Positions 43,970 to 52,900 of a DNA stretch of 64,000 nt are shown one piece after another. Location: assembly GCF_019049255.1 (NCBI RefSeq), contig NZ_JAGMUJ010000003.1, forward strand, positions 175,381 to 239,380, in the 5' to 3' direction. The notes below the pieces were generated by a model. That model saw nothing but the letters and a program-made list of their open reading frames with translations, was not told where the DNA came from and did not search any database. Numbering within the stretch: position 1 is the first letter of the stretch; each line of letters starts with the position of its first letter. Source of the stretch: Streptomyces sp. AC558_RSS880 (lineage in GTDB: Bacteria; Actinomycetota; Actinomycetes; Streptomycetales; Streptomycetaceae). The translations under genes were made by a program, and so were the position numbers.

Positions 43970-45027
43970 TGGCCCGCTTCCACCGGCTCCGGGTGGCCGC
44001 GGTCGACCGGCTCACCGACGACTCCGTCGCCCTCACCCTCACCGTCCCCCCGCACCTGGCCGAGGAGTACCGGTACGTCCCCGGCCAGCACCTGGCCCTG
44101 CGGCGCGTCGCGGACGGCGAGGACATCCGGCGCACCTACTCCATCTGCTCCCCCGCACCCGACGGCGAGGCACCGAGCACGCTCCGGGTCGGCGTGCGGC
44201 TGGTCGAGGGCGGCGCCTTCTCCACGTACGCACTCAAGGAGATCGGCCTCGGCGACGAGCTGGAGGTGATGACCCCGGCCGGCCGTTTCACGCTCCCACC
44301 CGCGCCGGGCCGGTACGCGGCGATCGTCGGCGGCAGCGGCATCACACCCGTGCTGTCGATCGTCTCGACCCTCCTCGCGCGCGAGCCCGCGGCCCGGTTC
44401 TGCCTGATCCGCAGCGACCGGACGACCGCCTCGACGATGTTCCTGGAGGAGGTCGCCGACCTGAAGGACCGCTACCCCGAGCGGCTCCAGCTGGTGACGG
44501 TGCTCTCCCGGGAGGAGCAGCAGGCGGGGCTGCCGTCCGGACGGCTGGACCAGGAGCGGCTGACCGGGCTGCTGCCGGTCCTGCTGCCCGTGGAACAGGT
44601 GGACGGCTGGTTCCTGTGCGGGCCGTACGGCCTGGTCGAAGGAGCAGAGCGGGCGCTGCGCGGGCTGGGTGTGGCGCGCTCCCGCATCCACCAGGAGATC
44701 TTCCACGTGGACGCCGGTACGGCGACCGCCGCCACGGTGCCCGCCCCCGCGCACAGCACGGTCACCGCCCGGCTCGACGGACGCGGCGGGACCTGGCCCG
44801 TCCAGGACGGCGAGTCCCTGCTGGACACGGTGCTGCGCAACCGGCCCGACGCGCCCTACGCCTGCAAGGGCGGGGTGTGCGGAACCTGCCGCGCCTTCCT
44901 CGTCTCGGGCGAGGTGCGGATGGACCGCAACTTCGCGCTGGAGTCGGAGGAGACGGAGGCGGGCTATGTCCTGGCCTGCCAGTCGCACCCGGTGACGGAG
45001 CGGGTGGAACTGGACTTCGACCGGTAG
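43969..45027 (+). CDS. paaE: Phenylacetyl-CoA epoxidase reductase PaaE
   Basis: The 352-residue reductase passes electrons from NAD(P)H to the diiron oxygenase. It has an FAD-binding domain with the RRTYSI motif, an NAD-binding domain (AAIVGGSGITPVLSIVSTLL), and a C-terminal plant-type 2Fe-2S ferredoxin domain with CKGGVCGTC and a fourth Cys in YVLACQSHP. ATG 43969 is preferred because AAGGAG at 43958-43963 is five bases away; GTG 43966 is too close. It ends the operon 33 bases before the convergent rhodanese gene stop. Confidence 0.97.
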   Translation: MARFHRLRVAAVDRLTDDSVALTLTVPPHLAEEYRYVPGQHLALRRVADGEDIRRTYSICSPAPDGEAPSTLRVGVRLVEGGAFSTYALKEIGLGDELEVMTPAGRFTLPPAPGRYAAIVGGSGITPVLSIVSTLLAREPAARFCLIRSDRTTASTMFLEEVADLKDRYPERLQLVTVLSREEQQAGLPSGRLDQERLTGLLPVLLPVEQVDGWFLCGPYGLVEGAERALRGLGVARSRIHQEIFHVDAGTATAATVPAPAHSTVTARLDGRGGTWPVQDGESLLDTVLRNRPDAPYACKGGVCGTCRAFLVSGEVRMDRNFALESEETEAGYVLACQSHPVTERVELDFDR

Positions 45028-45059
45028 GAGCGGGCGCCGGGCGTCCGCGGGAGGGGCCG

Positions 45060-45407
45060 CTACAGCACGTGCCCCGGCGTCCCGTCGTCGGTGACGACGG
45101 GACGTCCGGCGGCCTCCCACACCTGCATGCCGCCGTCCACGTTCACGGCGTCGACGCCCTGCTGGGCCAGATACATGGTGACCTGTGCCGACCGTCCGCC
45201 GGAACGGCAGATCACATGGACCCGGCCGTCCTGCGGCGCGGCCTCGGTCAGCTCGCCGTAGCGGGCCACGAACTCACTGAGGGGGATGTGCAGCGCCCCC
45301 GCGGCATGACCGGCCTTCCACTCGTCGTCCTCGCGGACGTCCAGCAGGAAGTCGCCGTCCTCGAGGTCCGCGACCCGGACCGTGGGCACACCAGCTCCAA
45401 AACTCAT
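45060..45407 (-). CDS. Single-domain rhodanese
   Basis: The 115-residue protein is one rhodanese domain with the active-site loop CRSGGRSAQVT (Cys about residue 67). LLDVREDDEWKAGHAAGALH lies near its N-terminus. It transfers sulfane sulfur to thiophilic acceptors or carries persulfide in the cytoplasm. The loop is six residues long, as in sulfur-transfer rather than phosphatase relatives. ATG 45407 is followed by a short non-conserved stretch. It is convergent with paaE and probably monocistronic; no clear terminator is seen. Confidence 0.93.
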   Translation of the reverse strand: MSFGAGVPTVRVADLEDGDFLLDVREDDEWKAGHAAGALHIPLSEFVARYGELTEAAPQDGRVHVICRSGGRSAQVTMYLAQQGVDAVNVDGGMQVWEAAGRPVVTDDGTPGHVL

Positions 45408-45441
45408 GCCCCCGACGCTACCCGACCGGGCAGGTCCCGGC

Positions 45442-46281
45442 TCAGGCCAGCAGCGCCGCCAGCTCCGCCTCGCGCTCGGTCACCTGGGTCCGCAGCTGCT
45501 CGGCGATCTCCTCGAGGAGCCTGTCGGGATCGTCCGGGGCGAGGCGGAGCATCGAGCCGATGGCGCCTTCCTCCAGTTCCCTGGCGACCAGCGTGAGCAG
45601 TTCCTTGCGCCGGGCGAGCCATTCGAGGCGGGCGTAGAGCTCCTCGCTCGCGCTCGGGACGCGCTTCAGCTCCGGTCCCGCGGCCCACTCCTCGGCGAGT
45701 TCGCGCAACTCGTCCTCGTTGCCGCGGGCGTAGGCGGCGTTGACGCGGGTGATGAACTCCTCGCGGCGCGCGCGTTCCTTGTCCTCCTGCGCCAGGTCCG
45801 GGTGGGCCTTGCGGGCGAGGTCGCGGTAGAGCCTGCGGGCCTCCTCGCTGGGCCGCACCCGCCGTGGGGGCCGCACCGGCTGGTCGGTGAGCATGGCGGT
45901 GGCCTCGGGGAAGAGGCCGTCGCCGTCCATCCAGCCGTTGAGCAGCTCCTCGACGCCGGGGATGGGCATCAGCCGGGCGCGCGCCTCGTCGGCCCGGCGC
46001 CGGTCCTCGGGGTCGTCGCTGCGGGCGGCCCTGGCCTCCAGGATCTGGGCGTCCAGTTCCTCGAGCCGGGCGTACACCGGGCCGAGCTTCTGTTCGTGCA
46101 GCCGGGAGAAGTTCTCGACCTCGACGCGGAAGGTCTCCACGGCGATCTCGAACTCGATCAGCGCCTGCTCGGCCGCGCGTACGGCCTGCTCCAGCCGCTC
46201 CTCGGGCCGCGCCGCACCACCACCGCCGGGGGTCCGCTCCGCGCCGGCGCCGCCACTCTGCTCACCTTCCGAGGTCGTCAC
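45442..46281 (-). CDS. J-domain-like (DnaJ-type) protein with coiled coil
   Basis: The 279-residue protein has an N-terminal coiled coil (LEQAVRAAEQALIEFEIAVE) and a middle J-domain-like segment containing LYRDLARKAHPDLAQEDKER, in which HPD is the Hsp70-stimulating motif. This is followed by FITRVNAAYARGNEDELREL. A C-terminal helical region ends LEEIAEQLRTQVTEREAELA. It probably acts as an Hsp70 co-chaperone. GTG 46281 starts VTTSEGEQSGG. It is near but not overlapping the rhodanese gene (34 bases apart, same strand), so they may be cotranscribed. Confidence 0.82.
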   Translation of the reverse strand: MTTSEGEQSGGAGAERTPGGGGAARPEERLEQAVRAAEQALIEFEIAVETFRVEVENFSRLHEQKLGPVYARLEELDAQILEARAARSDDPEDRRRADEARARLMPIPGVEELLNGWMDGDGLFPEATAMLTDQPVRPPRRVRPSEEARRLYRDLARKAHPDLAQEDKERARREEFITRVNAAYARGNEDELRELAEEWAAGPELKRVPSASEELYARLEWLARRKELLTLVARELEEGAIGSMLRLAPDDPDRLLEEIAEQLRTQVTEREAELAALLA

Positions 46282-46368
46282 CCGGACAGCGTAGGTCACC
46301 CGCCCGGCACGCCACACTCCGGCGGCACGCTCCCCGGCCGGGCACGCGCGCCTGCCCCGGACGCCCGC

Positions 46369-47829
46369 TCACACCCCCGTCTCCGCCGCGATCCGTCCCG
46401 ACCGCACCGCGGTCACCAGGTCCGTGTGGTCCGCCTCGGTGCGGTCGGCGTAGGCGACGGCGAAGGCCGCCACCGCCTCGTCCAGTTCGTCGTTCTTGCC
46501 GCAGTAGCCGGCGATCAGGCGGGGATCGGCGCTGTGGGAGTGGGCGCGGGCCAGCAGGGCGCCGGTCATCCGGGCGTAGTCGTCGACCTGGTCGGCGGCC
46601 AGCGCGGCCGGGTCGACGCTGCCCTTGCGGTTGCGGAACTGGCGCACCTGGAAGGGACGGCCGTCGACCGTCGTCCAGCCCAGCAGGTTGTCGCTTATCA
46701 CCTGCATCCGCTTCTGGCCGTGGACCACCCGCATGCCCTCGTGGACGGCCTCGGGGACGTCGAACCCGGCCGTCAGCAGATGCGGCACGAGGGCCGAGGG
46801 GCGGGCCTCCTTCACCTGGAGGACCAGGGGCTCGCCCCGGTGGTCGAGGAGCAGCACGACGTACGAGCGGGTGCCCACGCTGCCGGTGCCGACGACGCGG
46901 AACGCCACGTCGTGCACCGCGTGCCGGGCCAGCAGCGGGTGGCGGTCGGGTGGGAGCGTGCCGAGGTACTGCTCCAGCGAGGCGGCCACCGCGGCGGCCT
47001 CGCCGTCCGGTATGCGGCGCAGGACCGGCGGCGCGTCGACGAAGCGGCGTCCGCCGTCCCCGGTCGTCTCGGTGGACCTGGCCGCGAACCGGCCGCTGGT
47101 GTTCGCGCGGGCCTTCTCGGAGACCCGCTCCAGGGTGCCCAGCAGGTCGTGGGCGTCGGTGTGGGAGACCAGTTCCTCGTCCGCGATGGCGTTCCAGGCG
47201 TCCAGCGCCGGCAGCCTGGACAGCAGCCGCATCGTGCGGCGGTAGGCGCCCACGGTGTCGTGGGCCGCGGCGCGGCAGGTGTCCTCGTCGGCGCCGGCCT
47301 CGCGCCCGGCGAGCACCAGGGAGGTGGCGAGCCGCTTGAGGTCCCATTCCCAGGGGCCGTGCACCGTCTCGTCGAAGTCGTTCAGGTCGATGACCAGTCC
47401 GCCGCGCGCGTCGCCGTAGAGACCGAAGTTCGCCGCGTGGGCGTCGCCGCAGATCTGGGCGCCGATCCGGGTCATCGGCGTGCGGGCCAGGTCGTACGCC
47501 ATGAGGCCCGCGGATCCGCGCAGGAAGGCGAACGGTGTCGCCGCCATCCTGCCCACCCGGATCGGTGCGAGCTCGGGCAGCCGGCCCCGGCTGGACTCCT
47601 CGACGGCGCTCAGGGCGTCGGGGCGGGAGGCGTCCAGGTCGAGGGTGGCGTGTGCCCCGCGGGGGACCTGCCCGCGCAGGGCCTTGCCCTCGTCCCTGGG
47701 GCTGCCCTCGGCGGGCCACTCGGCGAATCCCGGCACCCGCGGCAGCCGCCGCACCGGGGCCGTACCCCCGGTCCCGGTCGCACCGGCGGGCTCACGAGTC
47801 CCGGGCATCCCGGCAACAGCTTCGGTCAC
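46369..47829 (-). CDS. DUF2252-family protein
   Basis: The 486-residue protein belongs to DUF2252, whose members have a kinase-like fold of unknown substrate. Visible features are FAFLRGSAGLMAYDLA, GAQICGDAHAANFGLYGD, VIDLNDFDETVHGPWEWDLK (an aspartate-rich catalytic-loop-like block) and RSYVVLLLDHRGEPLVLQVK. GTG 47829 follows GGGGGAGG eight bases upstream. It is monocistronic between the J-domain gene and the receptor gene. It is widespread in Streptomyces; I give no activity. Confidence 0.9.
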   Translation of the reverse strand: MTEAVAGMPGTREPAGATGTGGTAPVRRLPRVPGFAEWPAEGSPRDEGKALRGQVPRGAHATLDLDASRPDALSAVEESSRGRLPELAPIRVGRMAATPFAFLRGSAGLMAYDLARTPMTRIGAQICGDAHAANFGLYGDARGGLVIDLNDFDETVHGPWEWDLKRLATSLVLAGREAGADEDTCRAAAHDTVGAYRRTMRLLSRLPALDAWNAIADEELVSHTDAHDLLGTLERVSEKARANTSGRFAARSTETTGDGGRRFVDAPPVLRRIPDGEAAAVAASLEQYLGTLPPDRHPLLARHAVHDVAFRVVGTGSVGTRSYVVLLLDHRGEPLVLQVKEARPSALVPHLLTAGFDVPEAVHEGMRVVHGQKRMQVISDNLLGWTTVDGRPFQVRQFRNRKGSVDPAALAADQVDDYARMTGALLARAHSHSADPRLIAGYCGKNDELDEAVAAFAVAYADRTEADHTDLVTAVRSGRIAAETGV

Positions 47830-47959
47830 GGCGACCGCCTCCCCCGTACACCTACGTGCCGTACACACGCGTCGACATCGATCGTGCCGACCGTACAGCC
47901 GACGGCCGAAACGCGTCAGACCCTGTGGACAACTCCGCCGGTGTGGAGAAGTCCGGGCC

Positions 47960-48625
47960 CTACCCGGCTTCCGCCACCTCTGACCCCACCGGCAGCGGCC
48001 GCCCCTCGGCGAGCAGCCGCCCGGCGCGGTCCTGGGAGATGTCCAGCCGGGCCAGCACGGCCGGAACGGCCACGCCCGGCAGCATGTGGTGGAACAGCAC
48101 GGTGACCCGGTGCTCCAGGTCCTGCCGCTGGCAGCGCAGCTGCGACAGGAGCTGCACTCCGGAGAAGCTCGCGACCAGCAGTTCCGCCGTCTCCGTCGGG
48201 TCGACGTGCGGCAGCAGTTCGCCTCCCGCCTTCGCCTCGGCCAGGGTCCGGGTGGTCTGGTCGATCCACATGCCGAACGCCGGGGTGCGGTCCAGTCCCA
48301 GCGCCCCTTGGTCCAGGGCCAGTCCGACGCTGGCCCGCACCAGTGGCTCGGTCCGCAGCCGCAGCGCCAGCACCAGGCCGGAGTCGACGAGTTCCTGCAG
48401 CTTGCTGGACTGGGGCGGCAGGGAGATCGCGAGCTGCTCCTCGAACACGCCGAGCGCCAGCTCCTCCTTGGAGCCGAAGTGGAAGTACAGCGCGCCCTTG
48501 GTGACCCCGGCCCGCTCCAGGATCTCCCCGATGGTCGCCGAGGTGTAGCCGCGTTCGTCGAAGACGGCCGCCGCCGCCTCCAGAATGGTCCGCCGGGTGC
48601 GGATCGCGCGCTCCTGTCGCGCCAT
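47960..48625 (-). CDS. Gamma-butyrolactone receptor-like TetR regulator (ScbR/ArpA type)
   Basis: The 221-residue protein has the ArpA-type N-terminus (RAIRTRRTILEAAAAVFDER GYTSATIGEILERAGVTKGA LYFHFGSKEELA), which is the DNA-binding domain of the Streptomyces butyrolactone receptors. The ligand domain contains FGMWIDQTTRTLAEAKAGGE and SGVQLLSQ. Such receptors repress antibiotic and autoregulatory genes until a signalling lactone or furan binds. ATG 48625 has AGGAGG spaced six bases away. It is divergent from an AfsA homologue with an autoregulatory-element-like sequence between them. Whether it binds a ligand or is a pseudo-receptor is unknown. Confidence 0.92.
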   Translation of the reverse strand: MARQERAIRTRRTILEAAAAVFDERGYTSATIGEILERAGVTKGALYFHFGSKEELALGVFEEQLAISLPPQSSKLQELVDSGLVLALRLRTEPLVRASVGLALDQGALGLDRTPAFGMWIDQTTRTLAEAKAGGELLPHVDPTETAELLVASFSGVQLLSQLRCQRQDLEHRVTVLFHHMLPGVAVPAVLARLDISQDRAGRLLAEGRPLPVGSEVAEAG

Positions 48626-48770
48626 CGGTGCCTCCTGATCTGGGTGGATCTCATGGATCTCTCGGGTCGCACCGTGCAGTCGGCGTGAAGCCGCCGTGAA
48701 GCCGCCGTGCGGCCTGTCGTGCTTGCGCGGGCGCGTGGGTTCGTCTCCGGCGGTGTGGATCACCCTTGGA

Positions 48771-48794
48771 AAAAAACCAACTCGTCCGTATCTT
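48771..48794. promoter_or_regulatory. Autoregulatory-element (ARE)-like site
   Basis: AAAAAACCAACTCGTCCGTA followed by TCTT resembles the 22-26-bp ARE bound by ScbR/ArpA regulators (A-rich arm, AACC, then GTCCGTATCTT-type arm). It lies between the receptor and AfsA-like genes, 76 bases before the latter's ATG. Confidence 0.65.
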
Positions 48795-48869
48795 AGTGCG
48801 AACCGACCGGGGGGCCGATGACCGATCCCCGGGGTTCCTCACGCCGCAGCCGGATTCCTGGAGCGCACC

Positions 48870-49829
48870 ATGGAGGATCAGACCGGACAGCGGGGCGCGC
48901 CCGCACACACCGTCGGCAGACCCGGTGCCCGCACCCGGGTCACGACGGAACTCGCCCACCGCCCCCGCGCGGAGGACGTCTTCCCGGTCGAATGGCTCCG
49001 GCTCTCGGACGTCCGCTTCCGCGTCACCGCCCGCTGGCCCGCCGACCACACCTTCTTCGGTCCCGTCGACGACCGCCACCAGGATCCGATGATCATCGGT
49101 GAAACGTTGCGTCAGACCTCGATGGCCCTCGCCCACGCGGAGTTCGGCGCCCCGGCCGACACCCACTTCGTCATGCGGGACCTGGACATCTCCACCGACC
49201 CGGACCGACTGCTGCTCGCGGACGCGGACGAGCCGGTCACCGTCGACGTCGTCTGCTCCGAGGTCCGCCGCCGGGGCCGGGGCCTGAACAGCATGCGCAC
49301 GACGATGGAGTTCCGCCGCGCGGGACGTCTCGTCGCCCGGGGCACCGGCAGCACCGGCTGCACCTCCCCGGCCGCCTACCGCCGCCTGCGGGAACGCCAA
49401 CTGACTGCCCGGATGGCCCGAATACCGCTGCCGGAACCGGTCTCGCCCGAACTGGTGGGCCGCCACCGCGCGGAGGACGTCGTCCTCGCCCCCGCGGACC
49501 GGCCCGGCTCCTGGCTGCTGCGCGCACACACCGGGCACCCGGTCCTCTTCCCGCGCCCCAACGACCACGTTCCCGGCATGGTCCTGTTCGAGGCGGCCCG
49601 CCAGGCCGCGACCGCGTCGTCGGGCCGGCTGCCCTTCCTGCCGTCCGAACTGTCCGTCTCCTTCAGCCGCTACGCCGAACTGGACAGCCCCTGCCGGCTC
49701 GACACCGAGGTGCTCGACAAGGGCGAGGACGGGGTGACGGTGCGGGTGTCGGGCACACAGGCCGGCCGGTCCGTCTTCGCCACCACCCTCACCTGCGCGC
49801 CCACAGCCCCGGTACGGTCCCTGCCGTGA
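48870..49829 (+). CDS. AfsA-family butyrolactone-type signal synthase
   Basis: The 319-residue protein contains two AfsA hot-dog repeats. The first carries HTFFGPVDDRHQDPMIIGET LRQTSMALAHAEFG and the second HPVLFPRPNDHVPGMVLFEAARQA. AfsA condenses a beta-ketoacyl chain with dihydroxyacetone phosphate to start gamma-butyrolactone signals; relatives make furans and butenolides. ATG 48870 has GGAG six bases upstream. Its TGA overlaps the following epimerase GTG (GTGA). Together with the divergent receptor this forms a signal synthesis-and-response unit; the real product is unknown. Confidence 0.92.
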   Translation: MEDQTGQRGAPAHTVGRPGARTRVTTELAHRPRAEDVFPVEWLRLSDVRFRVTARWPADHTFFGPVDDRHQDPMIIGETLRQTSMALAHAEFGAPADTHFVMRDLDISTDPDRLLLADADEPVTVDVVCSEVRRRGRGLNSMRTTMEFRRAGRLVARGTGSTGCTSPAAYRRLRERQLTARMARIPLPEPVSPELVGRHRAEDVVLAPADRPGSWLLRAHTGHPVLFPRPNDHVPGMVLFEAARQAATASSGRLPFLPSELSVSFSRYAELDSPCRLDTEVLDKGEDGVTVRVSGTQAGRSVFATTLTCAPTAPVRSLP

Positions 49830-50752
49830 CCGTCGACTTCCTGATCACCGGCGCGACGGGCTTCATCGGCAGCCGGGTCGCGGCAGCGGCCCTCGAACGC
49901 CCCGAGGTCCGCGTCCGCTCGCTGTCCCGCCGTACGCCGTCCGAGCGGCCGGACTCCGGGACGGTGCCCGGTGATCTCGCCGATCCGCCCACTCTGCACG
50001 GCGGTTGCGCCGGTGTCGACGTCCTCGTCCACTGCGCCTCCCGCGTGGGCGGCGACCCGGAGTCCGTCGCCGCGGTCAACGACCTCGGTACGAAGGCCCT
50101 GGTGGAGGAGGCCGTACGAAGCGGAGTGCGCCGGATCGTGTACGTGAGCACCGCCGCCGTCCACGGCCGGGGCCCCTTCCGGGGTGTACGGCCCGGTGAG
50201 GCCCCGATCGCGCCCGTTTCCGCCACCAGCCGCACCCGCGCGGCGGCCGAACGGCATGTCCTCGACGCGGGCGGCCTGGTGCTGCGCCCGCACCTGGTGC
50301 ACGGCGAGGGCGACCGCTGGGTGATCCCCGGACTGGTGGGGCTGCTGCGGGAGTTGTCCGCGACCGTGTCCGGCTGCGAGGCGCTCCAGTCGATGATCGA
50401 CGTCGACACCCTGGGCCGGGCGGTCGTCGCCGCGGCACTGTCCCCCGGCCACGGCCCCGGCACCCACTACGTCGCCCACCCGGACCCCGTCCCCGCCTCG
50501 GAGCTGCTCGCGGCCGTGTGCGAGCGGGTGGAACGGCCCGGCGACGGCGCCTCGGTGGACGAGGCCACCGCCCGCGCCCGGGCCGCCGGGTCCCCGCGTG
50601 CGCTGCATCACCTGGGCATGCTCACCGTGGACCACTGGTTCGCGGACGACGCCTTCTGGAAGGACCTGGACTGCTCACCGGGTGAGGGGTTCGCCCGCAC
50701 GTTCGCGCGGTCGGCGCCCTGGTACCGGTCGTACGTGACGACCGGCCGGTAA
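49826..50752 (+). CDS. NAD-dependent epimerase/dehydratase-like protein (AfsA partner)
   Basis: The 308-residue Rossmann-fold protein has FLITGATGFIGSRVAAAAL and VNDLGTKALVEEAVRSGVRR, with RIVYVSTAAVHG at strand 5. The position of the usual YxxxK reads T-S-R-T-R-A-A-A-E (residues about 133-141), so the catalytic Tyr and Lys are replaced by Thr and Arg. It belongs to atypical extended SDRs that sit next to AfsA homologues (JadW2-like, from family knowledge) and may reduce the butyrolactone intermediate. GTG 49826 overlaps the afsA-like stop by four bases. Confidence 0.88.
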   Translation: MTVDFLITGATGFIGSRVAAAALERPEVRVRSLSRRTPSERPDSGTVPGDLADPPTLHGGCAGVDVLVHCASRVGGDPESVAAVNDLGTKALVEEAVRSGVRRIVYVSTAAVHGRGPFRGVRPGEAPIAPVSATSRTRAAAERHVLDAGGLVLRPHLVHGEGDRWVIPGLVGLLRELSATVSGCEALQSMIDVDTLGRAVVAAALSPGHGPGTHYVAHPDPVPASELLAAVCERVERPGDGASVDEATARARAAGSPRALHHLGMLTVDHWFADDAFWKDLDCSPGEGFARTFARSAPWYRSYVTTGR

Positions 50753-50778
50753 GAGAACCGTCCGGTCGGTCTTCAGGG

Positions 50779-51456
50779 TCACGCCCGGAGGTACGCCAGC
50801 ACCGCGAGGACACGCCGATGCGTCTCGTCCGTCAACGGCAGGTCCAGCTTGGTGAAGATGCTGCCGATGTGCTTGCCGACGGCGGCCTCCGACACCACCA
50901 GCTCACGGGCGATCGCGCCGTTGGACTTGCCCTGCGCTATCAGCGCCAGCACCTCCCGCTCCCGCGGGGACAGCCGCTCCAGCGGGTCACGGCGGTGGCG
51001 CAGCAACTGCCGTACGACCTCGGGGTCGACCACCGTGCCGCCGTCCGCGACCTGGCTCAGCGCGGTCACGAACTCCTCGATCTGACCGACCCGGTCCTTG
51101 AGCAGATAGCCGATGCCGGTGCCGTCACCGGAGTCCAGCAGGTCGGAGGCGTACCGGCGCTGCACGTACTGGCTGAGCACGAGAACGGGCAGCGTGGGCC
51201 GCTCGGCGCGCAGCCGCACGGCCGCGCGCAGGCCCTCGTCCTGGAAACCCGGGGGCATCCGGACGTCCGTCACCACGATGTCGGGTTCGTGTCCACCGAC
51301 CGCGGCGACCAGCGCCTCGGCGTCGCCGACCGCCGCGACGACCTCGTGCCCGCACTGCTGGAGCAGGCCGATCAGGCCCTCCCGCAGCAGCACGCTGTCC
51401 TCGGCCAGCGCGACGCGCAGTGCTCGGCCGTCTGTCAGGGGGAGCAGGGGGCGCAA
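50779..51456 (-). CDS. NarL/LuxR-family response regulator
   Basis: The 225-residue protein has a receiver domain with Asp in [12 protein letters not shown] and Lys in [15 protein letters not shown] LuxR helix-turn-helix follows ([40 protein letters not shown]). The reading frame lacks ATG or GTG before the receiver. TTG 51456, after GTGGAG, is the best start and overlaps the kinase gene end by 22 bases; CTG starts further inside cannot be excluded. It pairs with the adjacent histidine kinase and probably controls the divergent ABC operon. Confidence 0.88.
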   Translation of the reverse strand: MRPLLPLTDGRALRVALAEDSVLLREGLIGLLQQCGHEVVAAVGDAEALVAAVGGHEPDIVVTDVRMPPGFQDEGLRAAVRLRAERPTLPVLVLSQYVQRRYASDLLDSGDGTGIGYLLKDRVGQIEEFVTALSQVADGGTVVDPEVVRQLLRHRRDPLERLSPREREVLALIAQGKSNGAIARELVVSEAAVGKHIGSIFTKLDLPLTDETHRRVLAVLAYLRA

Positions 51457-52718
51457 GGGATCTCCACACGCAGCAGGGTCGGTCCACCCACCGGACTGGA
51501 CAGGGTGAGTCTGCCATCGAGCACCGACACCCGGTCGGCGAGTCCGGTCAGCCCGCTGCCCTCCCCCGCCCGCGCGCCGCCCCGCCCGTCGTCGCGGACC
51601 TCCAGCAGCAGCCGCCCGTCGTGGTGCCCGCCGTCCACCCGCGCGCGGCTCGCCCCGCTGTGCCGGGCGACGTTGGCGAGCGCCTCGCACACCACGAAGT
51701 ACGCGGCGGCCTCGACCGGCGTGGGCAGCCGGCCGGTGAGATCCAGGTCCACGTCCACGGGTACGGCGGACCGGTCGGCGGCGTCGGCGACCGCGGCCTC
51801 GAGCCCGTAGTCGGCGAGGACCTGGGGGTGGATGCCGTGGATGAGCTCCCGCAGCTCCTGAAGCGCCCGGCCCGCCTCGTCGTGGGCCTTGGCGAGCCGG
51901 TCGGCGAGTGGCCCGGGCGGCGCTTCCAGGCGGGCCAGGCCCAGCGTCATCGTCAGGGCGACCAGACGCTGCTGGGCCCCGTCGTGCAGATCGCGCTCGA
52001 TGCGCCGCCGTTCCGCCTCGAAGGCCTCCACCAGCCGCACCCGGGACCGGGTCAGTTCGGTCACCCTGGCGTCCAGGCCGGTCTCGCGCGGGGCGAGCAG
52101 CAGCCGGGTCAGCCCCGCGCGGGCGCCCGACGCGACGCCCAGCAGGTAGGCGCCCAGGGCGAGCAGGACGATCCCGAGCAGGGCGGCACCGGCCGCCGCC
52201 GGCCAGGTGGTGACCGTCCACAGCTTGATGACCTTCGCCTCCCTGCCGTCCCCGGCCGTGGCCATCAGCAGCGGGGTGGCGGTCACGGCCGCCGGGAAGA
52301 GCAGACCGACCGTGAGCACGAGGGCGTCGACCGGCCACAGCAGACCTGCGAACAGCAGGGCGTGACCGAGCTCCCGCCAGGTGGCCCGCTCCCGCAGCCG
52401 GGCGGTCAGCCAGACCCGCAGGCCGGGAGCGGCGGGCGGCAGGTGCGGGTCGGGTGCCGGATCGCGGTCGACCAACCGCAGCCGCCACCGCTCCAGCCGG
52501 GCCACCGGTATGCCCGCGAGGGCGGTGCCGAGCAGCAGCGGAAGCCCCACCAGGGCTAGCGCGAGCACCCCGCCGGCCACCACCGACACGACGATGCCCA
52601 CGAGCACCACCGCGCCGGTCACCGCACCGGTGAGCAGATATCCGGCCGAGCGCCACGGCCACGCGGACAGCGCGTAACCGGGACGGGACATGGCCTGCCA
52701 GGAATTTCGAGGCTGCAT
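51435..52718 (-). CDS. Two-component sensor histidine kinase (HPK7/NarX-like)
   Basis: The 427-residue protein has four to five membrane helices in the N-terminal half ([20 protein letters not shown] and others). A HisKA_3 box, [25 protein letters not shown] with the phospho-His, and an HATPase_c domain ([39 protein letters not shown]) follow. The cognate regulator overlaps its 3' end. ATG 52718 and ATG 52691 are possible starts; neither has a strong ribosome site. Its genes face a MacB/FtsX-type transporter, a pairing common for antimicrobial-peptide or envelope-stress sensing (inference). Confidence 0.9.
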   Translation of the reverse strand: MQPRNSWQAMSRPGYALSAWPWRSAGYLLTGAVTGAVVLVGIVVSVVAGGVLALALVGLPLLLGTALAGIPVARLERWRLRLVDRDPAPDPHLPPAAPGLRVWLTARLRERATWRELGHALLFAGLLWPVDALVLTVGLLFPAAVTATPLLMATAGDGREAKVIKLWTVTTWPAAAGAALLGIVLLALGAYLLGVASGARAGLTRLLLAPRETGLDARVTELTRSRVRLVEAFEAERRRIERDLHDGAQQRLVALTMTLGLARLEAPPGPLADRLAKAHDEAGRALQELRELIHGIHPQVLADYGLEAAVADAADRSAVPVDVDLDLTGRLPTPVEAAAYFVVCEALANVARHSGASRARVDGGHHDGRLLLEVRDDGRGGARAGEGSGLTGLADRVSVLDGRLTLSSPVGGPTLLRVEIPCAPCSP

Positions 52719-52900
52719 GCGAATCACCGTAGAAGTCGGCGCCGTGCGGGGCCATCGGCCCAGGCGGAGGCTTCGGGGTATGCCTGGCCCTACCTTTTTT
52801 CTCGTCCCTGCCGCACTGCGCCGACCGGCTCCCGGACGGTTTCGTTTCCCTCGGACGACCAGCCCGGCAACGACCGGGCCCGGACAGGGGAGTGGGGCAC

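Noticed and set aside
50757..50775. ACCGTCCGGTCGGT after the epimerase as a fourth PaaR site
   Set aside because: It differs from the other sites in the central bases and left arm, and lies between convergent gene ends where an operator is unlikely.
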